The notes under the pieces were generated by a model. That model worked only from the letters and a program-made list of their open reading frames with translations. It ran no database searches and had not been told where the DNA came from. A DNA stretch of 16,418 nucleotides from Sedimentisphaerales bacterium (GTDB lineage: Bacteria > Planctomycetota > Phycisphaerae > Sedimentisphaerales > SG8-4): positions 1 to 16,418 of the forward strand of contig JAFGCA010000025.1 in assembly GCA_016932895.1 (NCBI GenBank), given 5' to 3'. Positions 6,701 through 11,357 of this stretch are shown piece by piece. Each line of letters starts with the position of its first letter. Positions within the stretch are counted from its first letter, which is position 1. The position numbers were made by a program, and so were the translations under genes.

Positions 6701-9124
6701 TTCGCCGACAACGACTGGTGGGCCAGCGTGGACGATCAGAGGCGTTCCGAGTTCGAGCTGGCGGTCGGCGCCATTGCGGTGGCCGACTCCGACGAGTACG
6801 ACGACAAGGGCGATCCCGTCGGTATGTACAGCGCGTTCATGAGCACGCCGGCTGTCGATGTTTCGGGGCTCGAAGCCGGCTCGGTGGAGTTGAAGTTCGA
6901 TTCGAGCTGGCGCCCGGAGTCCGCCCAGACCGCCAATATCACCGTCTCCTATGACGGCGGCGCCCCCGTCGAGGTCTTACGCTGGGAATCCGACCCGGGG
7001 AGTGTGAATTTCAAGAACGACGAGTCGACCAGTGAGACGATCGTGGTTGCATTGAGGAATCCTGCCGGTGTCAAGAGCGTGGTTGTGACCTTCGGATATT
7101 TCAACGCCAGCAACAACTGGTGGTGGGCGATTGACAACGTGGAGGTCAGCGGTATTCCGAGGGAAAAGGTCCCGCTGTTTGCGGAAGATTTCGAAGGCCT
7201 GCCCCTGGGTCCTAACGTCGACGAGTCCGTTCCCGGCGATGCCGTCTGGACCAAGACGGCCCCGGAGGGCTGGACCCTCGATGACAGCGGAGTGCCCGGC
7301 ATGGACGATCCGGACCAGGGCGTGACCGAGTGGGCCGGCTGGAGCTTCGCCGACAACGATTGGTGGGCCAGCGTGGACGACCAGAGACGTTCGGAGTTCG
7401 AGCTGGCGATCGGCACCGCTGCCATTGCCGACTCCGATGAGTACGACGACAAGGGCGATCCTGTCGGCACGTACAACACCTTCATGAGCACTCCCGCCAT
7501 CGAGATTTCGGGCGTTGAAGCCGGTTCGCTGGAATTGATCTTCGATTCGAGCTGGCGGCCGGAATCGACGCAGACGGCCAATGTCACCGCCTCCTACGAC
7601 GGCGGCGACCCCATCGAAGTCATGCGCTGGGAGTCCGACGGCGCCAGTCCGCTCTACCACGACCACAACACCAATGAGACGGTCACGGTCGCGCTGAACA
7701 ACCCCGACGGAGCACAGAGCTTGGTCCTGACCTTCGGTTACTTCGACGCAAGCAACAACTGGTGGTGGGCCATCGACAACGTGGTCGTCCGGGGCACTCC
7801 GAAGCCGAGTGTCGTTCGCGTGTTCGCGGAGAATTTCGAAGGCCTGGCGCTGGAGCCGGCTCTCGACGAAGCCCCTCCGGGCGTGTGGACCAAGACCGGG
7901 CCCGAGGGCTGGAACGTTGAAGACGGCTTTATGCCGGGTATCGGCGATCCGGCGACGGACGGCGTTACCGAATGGGCCGGTTGGAGCTTTGCTGACAAAG
8001 ATTGGTGGGCGGAGGTCGCCGGCGACCAGGAGCGCTCGCTGTTCCTTCTGGGCACCGGCACCGTGGCCATCGCCGATCCCGACGAGTGGGACGACGCCGC
8101 TCATCCGGACGGCTTCTTCATGGCGTTCCTCGATACTCCGGCCATCTCGCTGGCGGGCATCGATCCCGGCTCGCTTGAACTGACCTTTGATTCGAGCTGG
8201 CGGCCCTACGCCAGCCAGACCGCCGTCGTGAGCGTCTCCTACGATGGAGGTGACTGGGTCGACGTGCTGCTGTGGGAGTCGGTTGACACCAGTCCCAACT
8301 TCAAGACCGACACCACCAGCGAAACGGTCACCGTCAGTATCGAAAACCCCGCCGGGGCGACAGACGTGATCGTATCCTTCGGGCTGTTTGACGCCGGAAA
8401 CGACTGGTGGTGGGCCATCGACAACGTAAACCTGACTGGCACCTCGGGCGGCTCTCCCGTTGATCTGCTCTCGGAGGATTTCGAAGGTCTGCCTCTGGGG
8501 CGCGGTGTGGATGAGGTTCCTCCTCCGCCGAACGTTTGGACGAAGATGGGTCCCGAGGGCTGGCTGATCGACGACAGCGGCGTTCCCGGCGCCGGCGACC
8601 CGGCCACCGACGGTGTCACCGAGTGGGCCGGCTGGAGCTTTACGAACAAGGATTGGTGGGTCCAGGTCGCCGAGGACCAGGACCGTTCCCAGTTCACGTT
8701 GGGCACCGGCACCGTGGTGGTGGCCGATCCGGATGAATGGGACGACGTGGACGACCCGGCCCAAGGCGAAAGCGCCGGTCTCTACAGTACGTTCGTCAGC
8801 ACACCGGTGATCGACGTCACCGAAGCGGACCCGAGGACGCTGCAGCTCACGTTCGATTCGAGCTGGCGTCGCGAAGACACGCAGACAGCTACGGTTCTCG
8901 TCAGTTTTGACGGCGCCGCGCCGATCGAGATCCTCCGCTGGGAATCGGAAAGCGGCGATCCGGCCTTTCTCAAGGACGACGCCACCAACGAGACGATCAC
9001 CCTGGACCTGAATGGGCCCGCCGGCGCCCAGACGCTGGTCGTTACCTTCGGGATGCTCGACGCCGGCAATGATTGGTGGTGGGCGATTGACAATGTCGAG
9101 ATCACCGGCGCGCCCGCGCAGTAG
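3713..9124 (+). CDS. Secreted LamG / jelly-roll protein with five tandem ~215-residue repeats, 1,803 residues
   Basis: The start is ATG 3713 with AAGGAGG at 3700-3706, 6 bases upstream. Residues 1-20 are a signal peptide ending GHA before QLPGP. Residues ~25-217 form a LamG-type domain (IGYWPFDG, ITMSAWVKT, WHMLTYV, VYVDG, GTIDEVYVY). Residues ~222-315 are a fibronectin-like segment ending YYWRIDEVDAAG...WSFTT. Residues ~318-430 and ~615-715 look like two halves of one jelly-roll domain (LDDFESYTN ... GTVYFDDIRAVL). Between them residues ~430-611 resemble DUF1349 (WAKAGIMIRETLDP). Five homologous repeats fill 719 to the end; each carries EDFEG-, GVTEWAGWSF-, FDSSWR- and WWWAIDN-like motifs. 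The protein stops just after the last repeat, with no dockerin, PEP-CTERM, LPXTG or T9SS-like tail recognised. No catalytic domain is visible. Adhesion or glycan binding outside the cytoplasm is inferred. Confidence 0.95.
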   Translation: MRYKFISLIGVMVLSSLGHAQLPGPIGYWPFDGDTLDQSGLGNDATLEGDPEFVDGFVGQAIFLDGDDYVTMDGVADDVVNNDITMSAWVKTTDTGDWFSVNTGGGGNVALFATENQRAAMYEDGPGYQGHSTTIVTDGEWHMLTYVRQGNIGYVYVDGLQENSHEANFTLSADDRWSLGQEWDTDTPSDFLTGTIDEVYVYSVGLTEAQVTEFFNSAAASPAAWNPHPDDEAAEVATEADLSWAPGIGGVSHDVYLGVKKADVASGAGDTFQGNQTAMSFDPGTLLPGATYYWRIDEVDAAGTTTAGDIWSFTTVDYLVLDDFESYTNEIGSRVFEKWIDGIGFTQPEPGNPGNGTGAAVGHDIWTIGSPYTTIVETANVHGGNQAMPVYYDNSGPAAISTVARTFESPKDLTVQGLEGLTLWYQGQPGAVGGLAYDAASQTYTMTGNGTDIGENSDQFHFAYKPLNGDGTIIARIDSIENTNPWAKAGIMIRETLDPDSVHAMAGVSPSGRAGFVFRVGTAGGSQVTATAQDSISLPHWVKLTRQAGRFSAEHSADGVNWMPVESSDPQDPSQFSIPMAGNVFVGLAVTAHRTDGAPCAAVFSNVSVTGAAAGPFSESVDVGISSNDPGQLYVGLEDAAGTLGIVDHEAGPEAVFAEDWQPWLISLEQFSSLGVDLSAISKILIGVGDRLTLQPGGSGTVYFDDIRAVLRLPTAGTVLLFEENFDGLTLGPSVDEQVPGEDVWTKTPPTGWAIDDSGVPGAGDPANDGVTEWAGWSFASQAWWVETAEDQERSAFTLGSGTVALVDADEWDDLDHAEGLLTSFLSTPAIEVSGMQAGEGMLQLTFDSSWRQEATQTANVTVQFDDGDPIEVLRWESAGGDPALLKADATNETVTVPINRPAGAKKMVVTFGMLDAGNNWWWAIDNIQVHGVPRERLVVLSEDFEGLPLGPNVDEAMAGDAVWTKTGPEGWTLDDSGVPSLNDPAHGVTEWAGWSFADNDWWASVDDQRRSEFELAVGAIAVADSDEYDDKGDPVGMYSAFMSTPAVDVSGLEAGSVELKFDSSWRPESAQTANITVSYDGGAPVEVLRWESDPGSVNFKNDESTSETIVVALRNPAGVKSVVVTFGYFNASNNWWWAIDNVEVSGIPREKVPLFAEDFEGLPLGPNVDESVPGDAVWTKTAPEGWTLDDSGVPGMDDPDQGVTEWAGWSFADNDWWASVDDQRRSEFELAIGTAAIADSDEYDDKGDPVGTYNTFMSTPAIEISGVEAGSLELIFDSSWRPESTQTANVTASYDGGDPIEVMRWESDGASPLYHDHNTNETVTVALNNPDGAQSLVLTFGYFDASNNWWWAIDNVVVRGTPKPSVVRVFAENFEGLALEPALDEAPPGVWTKTGPEGWNVEDGFMPGIGDPATDGVTEWAGWSFADKDWWAEVAGDQERSLFLLGTGTVAIADPDEWDDAAHPDGFFMAFLDTPAISLAGIDPGSLELTFDSSWRPYASQTAVVSVSYDGGDWVDVLLWESVDTSPNFKTDTTSETVTVSIENPAGATDVIVSFGLFDAGNDWWWAIDNVNLTGTSGGSPVDLLSEDFEGLPLGRGVDEVPPPPNVWTKMGPEGWLIDDSGVPGAGDPATDGVTEWAGWSFTNKDWWVQVAEDQDRSQFTLGTGTVVVADPDEWDDVDDPAQGESAGLYSTFVSTPVIDVTEADPRTLQLTFDSSWRREDTQTATVLVSFDGAAPIEILRWESESGDPAFLKDDATNETITLDLNGPAGAQTLVVTFGMLDAGNDWWWAIDNVEITGAPAQ
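5867..9121 (+). repeat. Five tandem protein-coding repeats (219, 215, 215, 215 and 221 codons)
   Basis: Units run 5867-6523, 6524-7168, 7169-7813, 7814-8458 and 8459-9121. Each begins with an ENFDG/EDFEG-type strand, then VWTK, GW..DDSG.PG, GVTEWAGWSF, DWW, an acidic DEWDD/DEYDD stretch, FDSSWR, QTA, a WES motif, a TFG motif and WWWAIDN. Units 2 and 3 are closest: the DNA from 6677 and from 7322 (offset exactly 645) is nearly the same over about 90 bases. Unit 4 is the most divergent at the DDSG motif (it reads VEDGFMPG). The pattern suggests a beta-sandwich module, perhaps MAM- or cleaved-adhesin-like; the family is not certain. Confidence 0.92.
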
Positions 9125-9144
9125 GTCGCGGTTCACCCGCGACC
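9124..9144 (+). other. Stem-loop overlapping the stop codon of the repeat protein
   Basis: GGTCGCGG (9124-9131) pairs with CCGCGACC (9137-9144) over a 5-base loop. No T-run follows, so it is not a classical intrinsic terminator on its own. It may add to the stronger hairpin 40 bases downstream or protect the 3' end of the transcript. Confidence 0.45.
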
Positions 9145-9183
9145 GGATCATGGCGCGGACCCGCGCAGCGGGCGACTACGGTT

Positions 9184-9212
9184 GGGGGCTGTGCGAAGCA
9201 AGCACAGCCCCC
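9184..9212 (+). terminator. Probable terminator after the 1,803-residue gene
   Basis: GGGGGCTGTGC (9184-9194) pairs perfectly with GCACAGCCCCC (9202-9212) around a 7-base loop, an 11-pair GC-rich stem. The downstream tract is only CCGCCTTT, so the U-run is weak. Its position between a long gene and the separately promoted prepilin gene fits termination. Confidence 0.6.
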
Positions 9213-9280
9213 CCGCCTTTGGTGCGTGTGCATCCGAACGGGCCATACAACACGACAAACGCAAGAGCCAAAATTACTGG

Positions 9281-9308
9281 TTTTCTCGTCGTCAACCCGT
9301 GTTACAAT
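9281..9308 (+). promoter_or_regulatory. Promoter candidate for the prepilin-lipoprotein pair
   Basis: TACAAT (9303-9308) is a good -10. The best -35 is TTTTCT (9281-9286) at 16 bases, which is weak. The surrounding 9240-9310 stretch is noticeably more AT-rich than the coding DNA. The predicted transcript start is about 50 bases before ATG 9364. Confidence 0.4.
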
Positions 9309-9363
9309 ATGGGGTGATCGGCTTTCGGACAAAGATCCAAGGGTCTTCTTGGGGGTACGAGAG

Positions 9364-10164
9364 ATGAGAAAGCAGGATGCCTTCACATTAATTGAGCTGC
9401 TGGTCGTCATTGCCATCATCGCCCTGCTGATGGGCATCCTGATGCCTACCCTGAGGATCGCCAAAGAGCAGGCCAGGAACGTCGTCTGTCAGGCTCACAC
9501 GAAAGGGCTCGGCGTGGCCCTGCGGATGTACCTGGACGACTACGACGGCAAAACCCACACGACGCCGAATCAGGGGCTCTGGGACAATGCGTGGGAGAGG
9601 CCGGCCGTCATCAGGAAGTATGGGCCCGACGATGGCTACGCCTACTGGGGCATCTCCTACGAACCCTATGTCAAGAACAAGAAGGTTTTCCGGTGCCCCA
9701 GCACAAAGCGCAACGACGACTGGCCGGAAAATGGCTGGGGTGAATTGTACCAGGAGTACTTCCGGTACTGCTCCTATGGTCTCAACGGCTACATCGCAAG
9801 CTACCAAGAAAGTGACGGCACGATGCACTGGACCAGAGTCGACCACGAGTTTAAGAAGCACGACGAGGTCATCGTGTTCCAGGACCACATCGAACAGAAG
9901 CTGGACAGCGTTAACTCCGACATGTTCTGTATCGGCCCCAGTACCAACATCAATCTAAGGCAATGGCGTCCCGCCAGAGAGGGAGGGGAAGGTTTCGTCG
10001 ACACCTACTGGAAGGGACATGACACGGTCGGCGAATGTTTTCGCCATTCAAGAACGTCGAACACCTGCTGGCTGGACGGCCACGTCAGCAGCATCAAGGA
10101 GAGCACGGGCGAGGACGTCCCGGTCTACTGGTACACGGGCGAACGCCCCGGTAGCGGTAGCTGA
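9364..10164 (+). CDS. Prepilin-type N-terminal methylation protein with H-X9-DG motif
   Basis: This 266-residue protein begins MRKQDA then FTLIELLVVIAIIALL, the class III (type IV pilin/pseudopilin) signal. Cleavage is expected after A6, leaving F as residue 1 and E as residue 5 of the mature form. The hydrophobic helix (7-30) would anchor it in the inner membrane before assembly. Near the C-terminus H228 and D238-G239 make the H-X9-DG motif that marks the large DUF1559-style pseudopilin family of planctomycetes. The frame is open further upstream to 9226, but ATG 9364 is preferred because it places the signal at the N-terminus. The ribosome binding site is poor (GGGGG, 8 bases upstream). No other secretion gene is nearby. 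A role as a secretion-system or surface pseudopilin is likely; its cargo is unknown. Confidence 0.93.
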   Translation: MRKQDAFTLIELLVVIAIIALLMGILMPTLRIAKEQARNVVCQAHTKGLGVALRMYLDDYDGKTHTTPNQGLWDNAWERPAVIRKYGPDDGYAYWGISYEPYVKNKKVFRCPSTKRNDDWPENGWGELYQEYFRYCSYGLNGYIASYQESDGTMHWTRVDHEFKKHDEVIVFQDHIEQKLDSVNSDMFCIGPSTNINLRQWRPAREGGEGFVDTYWKGHDTVGECFRHSRTSNTCWLDGHVSSIKESTGEDVPVYWYTGERPGSGS

Positions 10165-10206
10165 TCGCGACGAGATGGATCGATTGGATTGACAAGGAGT
10201 CACACC

Positions 10207-10641
10207 GTGAACGCTGGATATCGTTGTGCGTGCGTCATCCTGGCTCTCGCCTGCATGGCGGTTTCGGGCTGCAAGGAGAAAGACACGACTTCCGATTCGG
10301 ACCCGGGGCAGGCCACGGTCAGTCAGGCTGAGATTGACGCCGTGCGAGACGCGGTCACACGCAACATGCGCAAAATCACCTTCGGCGATCTGAGAACGGC
10401 GCCGGTCGGCACGAAGTGCGTCGTGACGGCGCGGACGATGGAAGATCGCGCGCAGCTCGGCCCGCCGCCTCCCCCGCCCGGCATGGTGCGTTTGCTGGGA
10501 CAGACCACGATTTACCGGGGCGAGCTCGACGGCGTCGCGCCCGACGGCCTGACCATCCGGGCCGCGTACCCGACCGCCGGCAACTACAAAAAACTCAAAA
10601 TCGCCAAGGAAGATATTCAATCCATCCATCTGCCCCAGTGA
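10207..10641 (+). CDS. Small putative lipoprotein
   Basis: The start chosen is GTG 10207 because AAGGAG (10194-10199) lies 7 bases upstream; the in-frame TTG at 10189 has no such site. The 144-residue product has a lipoprotein signal (ILALACMAVSGC): cleavage before C22 with V-S-G at -3 to -1. Lys follows the cysteine rather than Asp, consistent with outer-membrane sorting under the E. coli rule. The mature part is hydrophilic, with a PPPPPPG run near residues 84-90 and a basic C-terminal end. It starts 42 bases after the prepilin stop with no terminator between, so the two are probably cotranscribed and the lipoprotein may serve the same envelope structure. I do not recognise the family. Confidence 0.85.
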   Translation: MNAGYRCACVILALACMAVSGCKEKDTTSDSDPGQATVSQAEIDAVRDAVTRNMRKITFGDLRTAPVGTKCVVTARTMEDRAQLGPPPPPPGMVRLLGQTTIYRGELDGVAPDGLTIRAAYPTAGNYKKLKIAKEDIQSIHLPQ

Positions 10642-10709
10642 TTCTCGCGCGGATCGTTGGCAGAAATCCAATTCGGCCCTGCCGGGCTGACAGGGGAAGC
10701 ACTGCAAAT

Positions 10710-10732
10710 GGGGCAAAATTGAAGCCCTTTTT
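10710..10732 (+). terminator. Weak intrinsic terminator candidate after the lipoprotein gene
   Basis: GGGGC (10710-10714) can pair with GCCCT (10724-10728, one G-T pair) over a 9-base loop, and TTTT follows directly. The stem is short, so this is tentative. It would insulate the lipoprotein operon from the tRNA promoter that begins at 10737. Confidence 0.35.
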
Positions 10733-10736
10733 CCTG

Positions 10737-10765
10737 TTGACGCCCCGGCGAACGCGGGATAGAAT
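10737..10765 (+). promoter_or_regulatory. Promoter of tRNA-Gly(CCC)
   Basis: TTGACG (10737-10742) and TAGAAT (10760-10765) are separated by exactly 17 bases. The predicted start is about 10772, some 15 bases before the mature tRNA. This is the clearest sigma70-type promoter in the window. Confidence 0.8.
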
Positions 10766-10786
10766 TGGTGTACGGTACGCTGATAC

Positions 10787-10858
10787 GCGGGCGTAATTCA
10801 GTGGTAGAATGTCAGCTTCCCAAGCTGGACGTCGTGGGTTCGAATCCCATCGCCCGCT
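10787..10858 (+). tRNA. tRNA-Gly (anticodon CCC)
   Basis: The 72-base sequence folds as a full cloverleaf. The acceptor GCGGGCG pairs with CGCCCGC, the D stem is ATTC/GAAT, and the anticodon stem TCAGC/GCTGG carries loop TTCCCAA. The T stem is GTGGG/CCCAT with loop TTCGAAT. The anticodon is CCC, read from positions 34-36 of the loop, and the discriminator T at 10858 is the base expected for bacterial tRNA-Gly. The 3' CCA is not encoded and must be added. It decodes GGG. Confidence 0.97.
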
Positions 10859-10953
10859 TTTCCCACTCGATACGCCGCGTCCACGGCATGCTCCTCGAAG
10901 GCACAATCCATGGAAAACCAGCGACAGTGCTTCACGCAAGTGCTTCGCTCACC

Positions 10954-10980
10954 TGGGTTGCGAAGTCCCATCGCCCGCTT
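10954..10980 (+). repeat. Duplicate of the tRNA-Gly 3' end
   Basis: This 27-base stretch repeats the T arm and 3' acceptor strand of the tRNA (10835-10859) with only two single-G insertions, one on each side of the CGAA. No 5' half of a tRNA precedes it. A displaced copy of a tRNA 3' end is the usual footprint of integrase-mediated insertion, but no integrase is seen and only about 95 bases separate the copies. It could be the scar of a deleted element or a local duplication. Confidence 0.7.
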
Positions 10981-11161
10981 AATGGCGTCGCAAACACCGA
11001 ATCACGCAATCCTTGAGTTCCAGAACGACTTCCGAGAGGGCTCCGAAGCAGACTTCCACAAAGCCGGCAAAAGCCTCGCAGATGGTAGAGAAACTCTCGC
11101 TCCACTGCCCCGTAACTTCGATTCGTAAGGGCGTACGGGGCATTCTTCTTCTTATTTTCAT
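10979..11161 (-). CDS. Possible 60-residue protein
   Basis: The frame from ATG 11161 to TAA 10981-10979 encodes 60 residues: a basic start (MKIRRRMPRTPLRIEV) and a longer amphipathic, cysteine-containing C-terminal part (VVLELKDCVIRCLRRH). A second ATG at 11143 is equally possible, and a GTG at 11224 extends the frame. No good Shine-Dalgarno is present before any of them. A TTGACA-17-TACGCT promoter candidate lies just upstream on the same strand. The stop codon abuts the duplicated tRNA 3' end. I recognise no family; it could be a remnant of a larger gene. Confidence 0.3.
   Translation of the reverse strand: MKIRRRMPRTPLRIEVTGQWSESFSTICEAFAGFVEVCFGALSEVVLELKDCVIRCLRRH
11106..11142 (+). other. 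Inverted repeat with T-rich flank
   Basis: TGCCCCGTA (11106-11114) and TACGGGGCA (11134-11142) are perfect 9-base arms around a 19-base loop. On the plus strand the tract TTCTTCTTCTTATTTTCATTTT-like DNA follows. It could end plus-strand transcription running past the tRNA, although the loop is long for an intrinsic terminator. Confidence 0.35.
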
Positions 11162-11228
11162 TTTAACACATAAGTTTTTGTCTTCCAAAAGGCTCAAGTC
11201 GTACGTTCCGGAACCACGAAACACCTAA

Positions 11229-11257
11229 AGCGTAGAGGTAGTTCGAAGTCTTGTCAA
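11229..11257 (-). promoter_or_regulatory. Minus-strand promoter candidate TTGACA-17-TACGCT
   Basis: On the minus strand a perfect -35 TTGACA (11257-11252) is followed after 17 bases by TACGCT (11234-11229), which keeps the three key -10 bases. It points toward the 60-residue ORF, with a start predicted near 11222. It lies downstream of the glycosidase-like gene, so it cannot serve that gene. Confidence 0.45.
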
Positions 11258-11321
11258 GGCAAAGTAAGACAAATCCCACGACAAGTGTCTACATTCGACG
11301 GCGAGACTACGAGATCCCCGT

Positions 11322-11335
11322 GAGATGTGCATCTC
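11322..11335 (-). other. Short palindrome after the glycosidase-like gene
   Basis: GAGATG and CATCTC arms with a 2-base centre lie about 25 bases past the stop of the minus-strand gene, with a possible outer CCG/CGG extension. No T-run follows on the minus strand, so termination is unproven. The tiny centre argues equally for a protein binding site. Confidence 0.25.
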
Positions 11336-11357
11336 CGGTACTACCGCGCCGCAACGG

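Larger units (their letters stand above)
10859..11357. other. About 500-base region between tRNA-Gly and the glycosidase-like gene
   Basis: This region holds the duplicated tRNA 3' end, a possible 60-residue minus-strand ORF, a 9-base inverted repeat (11106-11114 with 11134-11142) followed on the plus strand by a T-rich tract, a minus-strand promoter candidate, and the palindrome GAGATGTGCATCTC (11322-11335) just past the stop of the minus-strand gene. No transposase fragment is recognised. The 11143-11180 part is clearly more AT-rich than its surroundings. Confidence 0.55.

Noticed and set aside
6977..9151. A 724-residue open frame on the minus strand covering the repeats
   Set aside because: It mirrors the repeat structure of the plus strand and has no independent coding evidence; its repeated look is inherited from the real gene.
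9331..9352. Overlapping small hairpins just before the prepilin start (CCAAG/CTTGG and AAGATCC/GGGTCTT)
   Set aside because: The stems are 5 to 7 pairs with a mismatch or wobble and can arise by chance; not enough to call a riboswitch or thermosensor.
9226..9363. An N-terminal extension of the prepilin frame
   Set aside because: It would bury the prepilin signal 46 residues into the protein and covers the likely promoter; ATG 9364 is the sensible start.
10910..11128. A 72-residue plus-strand open frame after the tRNA
   Set aside because: It starts without a ribosome binding site, runs through the duplicated tRNA end, and overlaps the slightly better supported minus-strand ORF.
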